Positions 1 through 6,670 of a stretch of DNA of 39,826 nt are shown here, in pieces. Position 1 is the first letter of the stretch, and each line of letters starts with the position of its first letter. The notes beneath the pieces were generated by a model. The model had not been told where the DNA came from and searched no databases. It saw nothing but the letters and a program-made list of their open reading frames with translations. This DNA comes from Ruminococcus sp. (lineage in GTDB: Bacteria; Bacillota_A; Clostridia; Oscillospirales; Ruminococcaceae). The DNA lies in NCBI RefSeq assembly GCF_024684275.1, contig NZ_JAIKXF010000089.1, positions 1 to 39,826 of the forward strand. Direction: 5' to 3'. Both the position numbers and the translations under genes were made by a program.

Positions 1-426
1 GAAATCATAGCCATTTTCACGGACATTCTCGATAGTTCTGAGGGAATTAGTCTCACAGAAGAACAATTCCATATCCTCGGGAGCATTCAGCGAGGCGATA
101 TACTCCGAAAAAGCCTTTGAGATGTAGCCCGTTCTCGGCACTGATATGCGCAGACGGCTGTTTTTCGGCTTGTTGGGAGAGTGTATAGCCTCCATATTAT
201 CTATCTGGATAAGTATCTGTTTGGCATAATCGAGGAATTTCAGTCCCTGATCCGTGGGGATAACGCCCTTTGATGTACGTCTGAAAATAGTTATGCCGAG
301 AGTGCTTTCCAGCTCCTTGATAGCCTTGCTCAGATTAGGCTGAGCCATGTAGAGGTTTTCCGCTGCCTGTGTGATAGAGCGAGTCTTCTCAATTTCAACA
401 GCGTATTTGAAGTGCAGTGTATTCAT
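1..426 (-). CDS. LysR family transcriptional regulator (3' part outside window)
   Basis: The 142 visible codons are the N-terminal part of a LysR-type regulator, and the gene continues past base 1. The protein opens MNTLHFKYAVEIEKTRSI and then shows the LysR winged-helix pattern, with TQAAENLYMAQPNLSKAIKE as the recognition region and LGITIFRR completing it. From about residue 90 the effector-binding domain begins (RLRISVPRTGYISKAF). The ATG at 426 is preceded by AAGGAAG eight bases upstream. It lies 20 bp after the acetyltransferase stop codon on the same strand, so the two may be co-transcribed. The effector and targets cannot be told from the sequence. LysR proteins normally bind DNA as tetramers and often control an adjacent gene. 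Confidence 0.9.
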   Translation of the reverse strand, partial: MNTLHFKYAVEIEKTRSITQAAENLYMAQPNLSKAIKELESTLGITIFRRTSKGVIPTDQGLKFLDYAKQILIQIDNMEAIHSPNKPKNSRLRISVPRTGYISKAFSEYIASLNAPEDMELFFCETNSLRTIENVRENGYDF

Positions 427-446
427 GGTCCAGTCTTCCTTTCGTC

Positions 447-1106
447 TTAATCAATTCGGTGTATCTCGATTCTCCTTGTCTTTGGCTTTTCTTCGGGAGC
501 AGGCTTCTTTTCGGCAGGCTTGGGCTTTTCTGCAATTTCAGTCTCCGAAACAGGCTCGATAGTTTTTATGGGAGCACAGGGATTTCCTACAGCCACGCAG
601 TTTGAGGGAATATCCTTAGTAACTACGCTGCCTGCGCCTATGACAACATTATCGCCGATGGTGACTCCGCCGATAACAGTAACTCCGCCGCCTATCCAGA
701 CATTGCTGCCCACCTTTATGGGCTTTGCGTATTCAAGTCCCTGATTTCTCAGGTTAGCTTCAATAGGGTGTTCTGCGGCGTAGAATCCGCAGTTAGGACC
801 GATAAAGACATTATTGCCGAACTCTATATCAGCACAGTCAAGTATAACAAGGTTATGATTTGCGTAGAAATTGTCTCCGACAACGATGTTATAGCCGTAA
901 TCACAGAAGAAATTAGGCTCGATAACAGTGTTTTCGCCTCTGAGAGCCACAAGACGGTCAAGTATCCTTTCGCGCTTCTGGAAGTCGTTGCATTCAACGG
1001 CATTGTACTCAGCGCAGAGCTTCTTAGCCTTTATTCTTTCGTTGAAAAGCTCTCTGTCATTTGAGTTGTAAAGCTCTCCTGCCTGCTGTTTTTCTTTTTC
1101 GGTCAT
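447..1106 (-). CDS. Maltose/galactoside-type sugar O-acetyltransferase (left-handed beta-helix)
   Basis: Predicted acetyl-CoA-dependent sugar O-acetyltransferase of the hexapeptide-repeat family. The N-terminal Mac domain (EKQQAGELYNSNDRELF...) is followed by left-handed beta-helix repeats such as IGGGVTVIGGVTIGDNVVIG. The AAEHP segment holds the probable catalytic His of this family. I chose the ATG at 1106 because GGAGGG lies seven bases upstream. An in-frame ATG 33 bases earlier sits inside an intergenic repeat sequence and lacks a site. That gives 219 residues, longer than the roughly 185-200 usual for the family, because of a Lys/Glu/Pro-rich tail after residue ~180 that looks unstructured. 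It lies downstream of ddl and just upstream of the LysR gene. The acceptor sugar is unknown. Confidence 0.88.
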   Translation of the reverse strand: MTEKEKQQAGELYNSNDRELFNERIKAKKLCAEYNAVECNDFQKRERILDRLVALRGENTVIEPNFFCDYGYNIVVGDNFYANHNLVILDCADIEFGNNVFIGPNCGFYAAEHPIEANLRNQGLEYAKPIKVGSNVWIGGGVTVIGGVTIGDNVVIGAGSVVTKDIPSNCVAVGNPCAPIKTIEPVSETEIAEKPKPAEKKPAPEEKPKTRRIEIHRID

Positions 1107-1187
1107 TTTAAACCCTCCATTCATCAATTCATAATTCATAATGCATAATTATCAAAGTAAAAACTGACATTAATTCTGAACAAATAA

Positions 1188-2372
1188 TTATCTCTTGCTT
1201 CCCTTTGAACCGAAGCTTCCTCCCATTGAGAGGATATTTGTATCGAATGTATAGCTTATCTTCTCACCCTGTCTGTAGCGCTTGAGGGCAAGCTGGATAA
1301 GTCTCTCAAGAAGCTCTGTATACTTGACGCCCTTAGGCTCCCAGAGGTAGAATGCAAGTGAGCCAGGGATAGTATTTATTTCGTTTATGTAGACCTTGTC
1401 TGTAGCCATATCTATCATGAAGTCGATACGTGTAACGCCGTTGAGACCAAGATAGCGGAATGCGTCAACAGCTGTTTTTCTGATGAATTCGTCCTGCTCG
1501 GGAGTAATATCAGCAGGTATCTTTCTTTTCAGTGTAGCCATGCCCTTGCTGCCGCCCTTGCCGCCGCCGACGTACTTCTGGTCATAGCTGAGTATATCGT
1601 CGCCGCTTGCCTGTACAGGCTCCTCGCAGACAGAAGCCTCTGCGGACTCGCTGTCGCCTGCTACTGCGCAGTTTATCTCCTTGAGCTGAACAACGCAGGG
1701 CTCGATGAGGATACGGTCAGCAAATTCGAATGCCTCCTCGATAGACTTGATAAGGCTGTCTCTGTCCTTGCCCTTTGAGATACCGACACTGGAGCCGAGG
1801 TTGATAGGCTTTACGATAACGGGATAGCCGAACTTCTTCTCGACCTCATCCACCATTCTGTCCATTTCGTTTATCTCGTATGAGGAGAAACGGCAGCAGT
1901 CAAGCACAGGGAAGCCTGCGTCCTTGAGGAGTATCTTCATAACGAATTTGTCCATTCCGATAGCAGAAGCTAAAACATCACAGCCTACATAGGGCAGGTC
2001 GAGAGTCTGTAAATAGCCCTGCAAAGCGCCGTCCTCAACGTTTGTGCCGTGAACGATAGGGAATGCAACGTCGATGTCAGAGATGACATTTGAGCCGAAT
2101 TTCTTCATTTTCTGTCGGATAAGCTGTACCTTGCCCTCGCTTCTTACGAAAACACACTCTGTACACTCCTTGAGAAGTGCAGGTATATCCTTGAAGCTGT
2201 TGATGTCCATGAGCTTTTCGCCTGTCCAGAATTCGCTCTTTTTAGTCATATAAACGGGAATAATGTTGTATTTTTCCTTATTTATGCTTGCCATAGCCTG
2301 AACCGCAGAGATAACGGATACCTCATGTTCAACGCTTCTTCCGCCGAAAAGAACTGCAAGATTGATCTTCAT
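1188..2372 (-). CDS. ddl: D-alanine--D-alanine ligase
   Basis: ATP-grasp ligase that joins two D-alanines in the cytoplasm for the peptidoglycan stem peptide. The N-terminal Rossmann-like part opens LAVLFGGRSVEHEVSVISA. The central ATP-grasp segment has YPVIVKPINLGSSVGISK, and the metal-binding end reads INEINTIPGSLAFYLWEP. The omega-loop segment SYDQKYVGGG keeps the Lys-Tyr pair typical of D-Ala-D-Ala ligases; VanA-type D-lactate ligases differ here. At 394 residues it is longer than the 300-360 usual, mostly because of an acidic insertion (about residues 240-258) before the omega loop. The ATG at 2372 has AAGGAG upstream. It follows the murF-like gene by 29 bp, so the two successive steps of the pathway are made from one transcript. 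Confidence 0.95.
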   Translation of the reverse strand: MKINLAVLFGGRSVEHEVSVISAVQAMASINKEKYNIIPVYMTKKSEFWTGEKLMDINSFKDIPALLKECTECVFVRSEGKVQLIRQKMKKFGSNVISDIDVAFPIVHGTNVEDGALQGYLQTLDLPYVGCDVLASAIGMDKFVMKILLKDAGFPVLDCCRFSSYEINEMDRMVDEVEKKFGYPVIVKPINLGSSVGISKGKDRDSLIKSIEEAFEFADRILIEPCVVQLKEINCAVAGDSESAEASVCEEPVQASGDDILSYDQKYVGGGKGGSKGMATLKRKIPADITPEQDEFIRKTAVDAFRYLGLNGVTRIDFMIDMATDKVYINEINTIPGSLAFYLWEPKGVKYTELLERLIQLALKRYRQGEKISYTFDTNILSMGGSFGSKGSKR

Positions 2373-2401
2373 TGTTATTTCTCCTTTTATTTAATGCATA
2401 A

Positions 2402-4090
2402 TTAATAGTTGTCGGGCAGGTCGTTTTCAAGAAGAACTATCTTCTTCTTGTCTGTCTGATAGGCTCTTACATGGTCGAGAGCCTCGTTAAGGCTGTCTGC
2501 CACGAAAACATTGTCCATATCGTAGCCTGCGTCCTTGATACCGTTGTATATGGGAACTGTCTGTGTTTTGCCGACAAGGACTATATGGTCACAGGCTTTT
2601 GCAGCCTCCTGACCGAACTCGAAGTTCAGCTCCTCCTGCTTTGCGCCAAGCTCGACCATACCGGGAGTTACCAGTATGCGGCAGGCGTCGAAAAGACCGA
2701 GAACGCCCAGTGCTGCGCGGCAGCCGCTTGGATTTGAGTTGTATGCGTCGTCGATAAAGGTCATGTTTCCGCCCTTGTCGAGAAGCTGTAATCTGTGGGG
2801 AACTGCGGCGATACGCTTAACGGGAAGTGTGAGCTTGTCGAGTGAAATGCCCGTGCCGTGTGCGTAAGCGATAGCTCCGAGAACGTTCTGTACGTTGTGT
2901 TCGCCGAGGAGCTTCATTGAGAAGCGCTTTGTCTCGCCGTCGGGAGCAGTTACCGTGAACTCCGTGCCTCTGTCGGATACGGAAATGTCAGTAGCGCGGT
3001 AGTGGTTGCCCTCCTGAAGTCCGTAAAGCACCGCATTGGGGTACTCGGGAGCTTTCCTGCGGATAAGCTCGTTGTCGCCGTTGAGGTATATCTTACCGCC
3101 CTTAGCCTTTACATGGTCGGCAAGCTCGAACTTGGTATTTACCACGTTCTTGATAGAGCCGAATGTCTCAAGGTGCTGAGGCCCTACGGAAGTGATGATA
3201 CCGTCGTGGGGATCTGCAATTCCGCAGAGCTCCTTGATCTCGTGAACTCGTCTTGCGCCCATTTCGCAGATGAAGTATTCGTGTGTGGGCTTTAAGTCGC
3301 GGCGGATAGTTATTGTAACTCCCATAGGCGTATTAAAGCTCTCGGGAGTTTTCAGCGTGTTGTACTGAGAATTGAGAAGCTCGTCAAGGTAGAACTTCAT
3401 GCTGGTCTTGCCGTAGCTTCCCGTGATACCCACCTTATGAAGCGTGGGGCACTCGGAAAGTATGCGCTTGGCGTCGTTGATATACCAGTTCTGGACAGCC
3501 TTTTCAACGGGCTTGTTGATAAGGTTGGAAAGCGGAACAAGTATTGGCGTGAGGTACAGCGCCGAGCCGACGAATATATACGGCAGATTGCCCATGTGGT
3601 GATTGTGAGTCAGCTTGAACAGCAGACTTGGCGTTCCTCCTGCGAGACCGTCATGGAAGATATCAGCCGAAAAATAGCCGCATATGAACAAGAGCGCGAT
3701 GAGTATGAAGAATGTGATGAGCATACGCTTTACTCTTGCAGTATACACAAGGGGCTTCTTGAATTTCTTGCCTGGCTTGTTTGCCAGACCGATGATAAGG
3801 TTCATTATCATGAGTAAAATGATGATAACCAACGATATTTTTTCGTTCAGCGGGCTCATTACGCTGTCATAGCTTCCGTCCCTGTGGTAAGGCGAGAAAA
3901 TGAGCAGAGCAAACTGCGCTACAAACAGCACCGCAGGCAGTATATAGCGCCTTGCGTTCTTTTTCATCCAGCGTGAATGCTCGGGAGTCTTGTAGCCGTT
4001 GAGCTGGAGCATATGGAACTCTCTCAGCCCGAGGAATACTGTTGCAGTCAGGGAAATGACTGCATATATTATCCATAAAACCAAATTCAT
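2402..4090 (-). CDS. murF: MurF-like Mur ligase with N-terminal membrane domain
   Basis: Mur ligase most like MurF, which adds D-Ala-D-Ala to UDP-MurNAc-tripeptide. Hydrophobic segments near residues 4-20, 50-66, 86-102, 123-142 and 170-188 form an N-terminal membrane domain that classical MurF lacks. The ATP loop GITGSYGKTS is at about 221-230, followed by the Mur central domain (FICEMGARRVHEIKELCGI, TSVGPQHLETFG) and the C-terminal ligase domain (IDDAYNSNPSG). AGGAGATATAT precedes the ATG. It sits between the alpha/beta hydrolase (14 bp) and ddl (29 bp), which supports a role in D-Ala-D-Ala addition. Some membrane-fused Mur ligases are secondary copies, so a conventional murF elsewhere in the genome is possible. 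Confidence 0.85.
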   Translation of the reverse strand: MNLVLWIIYAVISLTATVFLGLREFHMLQLNGYKTPEHSRWMKKNARRYILPAVLFVAQFALLIFSPYHRDGSYDSVMSPLNEKISLVIIILLMIMNLIIGLANKPGKKFKKPLVYTARVKRMLITFFILIALLFICGYFSADIFHDGLAGGTPSLLFKLTHNHHMGNLPYIFVGSALYLTPILVPLSNLINKPVEKAVQNWYINDAKRILSECPTLHKVGITGSYGKTSMKFYLDELLNSQYNTLKTPESFNTPMGVTITIRRDLKPTHEYFICEMGARRVHEIKELCGIADPHDGIITSVGPQHLETFGSIKNVVNTKFELADHVKAKGGKIYLNGDNELIRRKAPEYPNAVLYGLQEGNHYRATDISVSDRGTEFTVTAPDGETKRFSMKLLGEHNVQNVLGAIAYAHGTGISLDKLTLPVKRIAAVPHRLQLLDKGGNMTFIDDAYNSNPSGCRAALGVLGLFDACRILVTPGMVELGAKQEELNFEFGQEAAKACDHIVLVGKTQTVPIYNGIKDAGYDMDNVFVADSLNEALDHVRAYQTDKKKIVLLENDLPDNY

Positions 4091-4104
4091 ATATATCTCC
4101 TAAT

Positions 4105-4878
4105 TCAATCTTCTATCTTCATAAAGCTGCACATCACGCGGTTAAATGTGAACTGCTGCTCTAAGAATGAATAATGTCCTGCATTTTCCAGCTTTACAAG
4201 ACCTGCGTCGGGAATGAGCTTTTCCATTTTCTCACCGTCGGAGAGAGGTGTTGCGGTATCGTTCACGCCCCATACAAGGAGTGTGGGAGCCTTGATATTT
4301 GGCAGATAGGGCTCTAAGTCCTCGTTTACCACCTTTACCATGACCTGACGCATCATAGGTGAAGCTGCGGCGTAGTCTGCACTGCCCATTTTCTTGCGGA
4401 AGTTCTCAAGCGCGTCGGGGAAGAGCTTCTTAACTATGCCCCATGAGAGGACAGTTCTTCCCAGCTTGTAATAGCGTGTACGCCAGCTCTTTTTGTTGGA
4501 TTTTGGCGGCATAATGCCAGCGCTGTCCACAAGAATTACCTTTGTGACCTTAAAAGGCAGGTCGCTGCGGCTGTGCATTTTTATGATAACGCGTCCGCCG
4601 AAGCTGTGACCGAGGAGCATTACTTCCTTTGTATCGTAGTCCCTGAGAAAGTCGATGACGAACTGCACATAGGAGCTTACGTCCCATACTTCCTTTGGCT
4701 CGTCGCTTTTACCGAAGCCGGGCATATCCATAGCCACGACCTTGTACTTCTTCGAGAGAAGCTCTATCATATTGGCAAAAAGGGTGATATTGCTGCCCCA
4801 GCCGTGAAGCAGTACGATAAGGTCGCCCTCGCCCTTTTCCTCGTAGTTTATCTTCAAACCGTTTACTGTTTTTATCAA
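4105..4878 (-). CDS. Alpha/beta hydrolase
   Basis: Alpha/beta-hydrolase-fold enzyme of 257 residues. The oxyanion segment is LIVLLHGWGSN, the nucleophile elbow is LLGHSFGG (Ser), the acid is in WGVNDTATP (Asp), and the catalytic His is in NAGHYSFLEQ. A helical cap lies between the third and fourth elements. No ATG is available at the 5' end. Of two TTG codons, I prefer the one at 4878, which has GGAG eight bases upstream; the TTG at 4893 has no spaced ribosome site. It is the first gene of the run leading to murF and ddl, behind a consensus promoter. The substrate is not predictable; a cell-envelope ester is only a guess from context. Confidence 0.87.
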   Translation of the reverse strand: MIKTVNGLKINYEEKGEGDLIVLLHGWGSNITLFANMIELLSKKYKVVAMDMPGFGKSDEPKEVWDVSSYVQFVIDFLRDYDTKEVMLLGHSFGGRVIIKMHSRSDLPFKVTKVILVDSAGIMPPKSNKKSWRTRYYKLGRTVLSWGIVKKLFPDALENFRKKMGSADYAAASPMMRQVMVKVVNEDLEPYLPNIKAPTLLVWGVNDTATPLSDGEKMEKLIPDAGLVKLENAGHYSFLEQQFTFNRVMCSFMKIED

Positions 4879-4968
4879 TTTTATTATCTCCAACCTGTTA
4901 TTAATTGAGAATGGAGAATGTAGAATTGAGAATGAATGTATTCGCTTTACTCACATAATAGCAGAACA

Positions 4969-4998
4969 ACTTTCAACTCTCAACTCTCAACTCTCAAC
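4969..4998 (-). repeat. CAACTCT short direct repeats in operon leader
   Basis: Near-perfect tandem copies of a seven-base unit (CAACTCT on the plus strand) lie here. About 45 bases away, at 4904-4934, are copies of TTGAGAATG. On the transcribed (minus) strand the two blocks are GTTGAGA and TCTCAA type and could pair into a leader stem between the promoter at 5045-5073 and the hydrolase gene. Similar low-complexity text occurs at 1120-1150 (ATTCATAATTCATAATGC). Confidence 0.6.
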
Positions 4999-5044
4999 TT
5001 TATATCATATACGGCATACAGCCGCAAATATACATATATAATTC

Positions 5045-5073
5045 ATTATATCACTTACGGTATTTATTGTCAA
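5045..5073 (-). promoter_or_regulatory. Sigma-A-type promoter for the hydrolase-murF-ddl run
   Basis: Read on the minus strand: TTGACA (5073-5068), 17 bases, TATAAT (5050-5045), a perfect consensus promoter. It predicts a start near 5038 and a leader of about 160 nt before the hydrolase gene. Confidence 0.85.
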
Positions 5074-5074
5074 C

Positions 5075-5102
5075 AAAAAAATCGGGCGGCAGTTGCCGTC
5101 CG
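5075..5102 (-). terminator. Terminator of the sigma/anti-sigma operon
   Basis: On the minus strand a 9-bp stem with one mismatch (arms 5094-5102 and 5083-5091) is followed by seven T. It lies 10 bp past the anti-sigma stop codon and directly abuts the -35 box of the next promoter. Confidence 0.75.
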
Positions 5103-5112
5103 AATGAGGTCA

Positions 5113-5853
5113 TTATTCTTTAACAATTTTCTGATAAAGCTCCCAGAGGTCGATAGTTTCTGTTTTATCACGGTAATGGATAGTTAGGGTACTGCCCTCT
5201 TTGACATCATTAGTGCCCCATGAATATTGATTAGGATATTTGCCGCGGTCATCAAAAGGCAGCTTTACAACGGGATATATCCAGATATGATAATGTGCTA
5301 ATATATCGTTTACGCCCTCGTCATTGACGAAATTGTCGTACTTTGAATCGGTGCGCTCGTTTGTGCAGCTGCAAGCGCCCTCAAATTCAAAATCTATCCA
5401 TTTTTCATTTTTTACTTTTACGCCGTCGGGAATGGGGTAGAAGTCATCGCCGAACTCTGAGCGGTATTCATAAATATAGCTACCGTCCTCATCACGTTCT
5501 TCACTCTCTACGCAGTATGATTTCACTTCTTTCGCAGTCACTGTATAATGCAGCTTATCCGAGCTTATGGGGATAACTCCCCAGAAAACGAACATGAATA
5601 CTCCGAACAGCACAGCGGCTGTGCCGAGAATTGCGGCTATGATTTTCAGTGCGGTGCGCTTTTTTACCTTTTTCAGCGGTTTTACGTCCGTATCGGACAG
5701 TTTTATATTATCTTCCTTGTTGTTCATGCTCTCATAGACAGCATTGCATTCCTCGCACTCGTGGAGGTGCTTTTCTATTTCTTCGTTGCTGTCCTGAGAT
5801 GTAAGTTTGTCGCAGTACAGCGGCAAAAGGTCTCTGATTATATTGCATTTCAT
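5113..5853 (-). CDS. Zinc-finger anti-sigma factor, single-pass membrane protein
   Basis: Predicted anti-sigma factor for the adjacent ECF sigma factor. The N-terminal cytoplasmic domain has the zinc-binding anti-sigma pattern: Cys14, then His29, Cys33 and Cys36 in HLHECEEC. A Lys-rich stretch at 61-66 precedes a single membrane segment at about 68-94. The remaining ~150 residues are predicted outside the cell and contain the Cys pair ACSC; I do not recognise this part. The ATG at 5853 follows GAAAGGAGCG. The open frame runs on upstream to 6300 but overlaps the sigma gene in another frame, so that extension is rejected. It starts 44 bp after the sigma stop. The signal sensed by the outer domain is unknown. 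Confidence 0.85.
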   Translation of the reverse strand: MKCNIIRDLLPLYCDKLTSQDSNEEIEKHLHECEECNAVYESMNNKEDNIKLSDTDVKPLKKVKKRTALKIIAAILGTAAVLFGVFMFVFWGVIPISSDKLHYTVTAKEVKSYCVESEERDEDGSYIYEYRSEFGDDFYPIPDGVKVKNEKWIDFEFEGACSCTNERTDSKYDNFVNDEGVNDILAHYHIWIYPVVKLPFDDRGKYPNQYSWGTNDVKEGSTLTIHYRDKTETIDLWELYQKIVKE

Positions 5854-5870
5854 AAGATCGCTCCTTTCAA

Positions 5871-5902
5871 TGTAGGGGACGGCGAGGGCGTCCACCGCTA
5901 CA
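5871..5902. repeat. TGTAGGGG...CTACA dispersed repeat
   Basis: A short element begins TGTAGGGGAC and ends GTCCACCGCTACA, with terminal inverted TGTAG/CTACA and internal GGAC/GTCC arms. It lies between the sigma and anti-sigma genes, and the sigma stop codon falls inside it. A related sequence, inverted, is at 13109-13138. Confidence 0.5.
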
Positions 5903-6368
5903 TCAGCTTCTGTTTGGCACGGTAATAGGTCACTCTTGCCCAGTTTTCGCTTTTGCCGAATATCTCGCCTATCTCGCGAAAGCTCAGCTCCTGCGACGCG
6001 CGGAGAAGTATCAGCTCCTTTTCTGTTTCCGGCAGGGAGTGTATCCTTTTCAGCAGACGTATCCGCGAATCCTCGCTTTCCGCTCTTTCGTCGGGACGGA
6101 GAGCATTGTCCTCGGTAAGCTCGCTTAGCTCCTCGCCCTTGTGTCGGGTGCGTTTGCGGAGCTCCTCCAGCCAGCAGTTTCGGGCGATACTGCACAGCCA
6201 CGTATACACCGAGCACTCGCCCTTGTATTTCTTTAGTGAGCGGAGAGCGCGGTAAAAGGTCTCCTGCGTGAGCTCCTCGGCAGTATCGGCACTTCCGCAC
6301 AGAGTCATCAGATACAGGAATACCTTTCTGCCGTTTTCTCTGTAGTATTTTTCCATATCCGACGACAT
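5898..6368 (-). CDS. ECF-type RNA polymerase sigma factor
   Basis: Extracytoplasmic-function sigma factor of 156 residues, which directs RNA polymerase to stress or envelope promoters. Region 2 is near the start (KVFLYLMTLCGSADTAEELTQ ETFYRALRSL) and region 2.4 reads YTWLCSIARNCWLEELR. An acidic linker follows, and region 4 is ILLRASQELSFREIGEIFG plus ENWARVTYYRAKQKL. The ATG at 6368 has GAGGAGG seven bases upstream; an upstream in-frame ATG at 6410 has no such site. The anti-sigma gene follows on the same strand, the usual arrangement. The stop codon lies in a dispersed repeat, so the last residues may have been altered by its insertion. Upstream are the palindromes TGAACGTTCA (6387-6396) and ACGAAAA-TGC-TTTTCGT (6409-6425), possible operators. 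Confidence 0.92.
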   Translation of the reverse strand: MSSDMEKYYRENGRKVFLYLMTLCGSADTAEELTQETFYRALRSLKKYKGECSVYTWLCSIARNCWLEELRKRTRHKGEELSELTEDNALRPDERAESEDSRIRLLKRIHSLPETEKELILLRASQELSFREIGEIFGKSENWARVTYYRAKQKLM

Positions 6369-6451
6369 CTCACCGCCTCCTCTCCCTGAACGTTCACTTA
6401 TTAGTTGCACGAAAATGCTTTTCGTTACAGAAAAAGTCTAAATTTTTCAAA

Positions 6452-6480
6452 TTGACATTGCAAATCTTTCGTGCTATACT
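6452..6480 (+). promoter_or_regulatory. Distal promoter toward the dehydratase activase
   Basis: TTGACA (6452-6457), 17 bases, TATACT (6475-6480). This is close to consensus and would give a leader of about 185 nt. Confidence 0.65.
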
Positions 6481-6581
6481 GAAAAAGTATCGAATATACG
6501 CTATTATAGCATTTTTCGGAGATATTAGCAACAAATTATCTATTTTCAATTATCAATTCCGGACAGCAGACTTCTCCTCAC

Positions 6582-6610
6582 TTGCTATTTATACAAATGT
6601 ATGGTATAAT
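6582..6610 (+). promoter_or_regulatory. Proximal promoter of the dehydratase activase
   Basis: TTGCTA (6582-6587), 17 bases, TATAAT (6605-6610), with an extended -10 TGG directly before it. The predicted start near 6617 gives a short leader with a GC-rich hairpin. Confidence 0.7.
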
Positions 6611-6670
6611 AAAATATTAGCGGCGGAATGCAGACGCTCCGCTGAATGATTACTTCTACTGAGGTGTAAA

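Larger units (their letters stand above)
6369..6670. other. Divergent intergenic region, sigma factor / dehydratase activase
   Basis: About 300 bases without a supported gene. It holds two plus-strand promoters (6452-6480 and 6582-6610), the palindromes 6387-6396 and 6409-6425 near the sigma gene, and a hairpin at about 6618-6643 (AGCGG...CCGCT) in the activase leader. A 65-codon ORF at 6452-6649 overlaps both promoters and is not credible. Confidence 0.7.

Noticed and set aside
5854..6300. N-terminal extension of the anti-sigma reading frame
   Set aside because: The frame overlaps the sigma factor gene, lacks protein-like composition, and a strong ribosome site fixes the start at 5853.
6452..6649. 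65-codon plus-strand ORF
   Set aside because: It covers two promoters and has no ribosome binding site.
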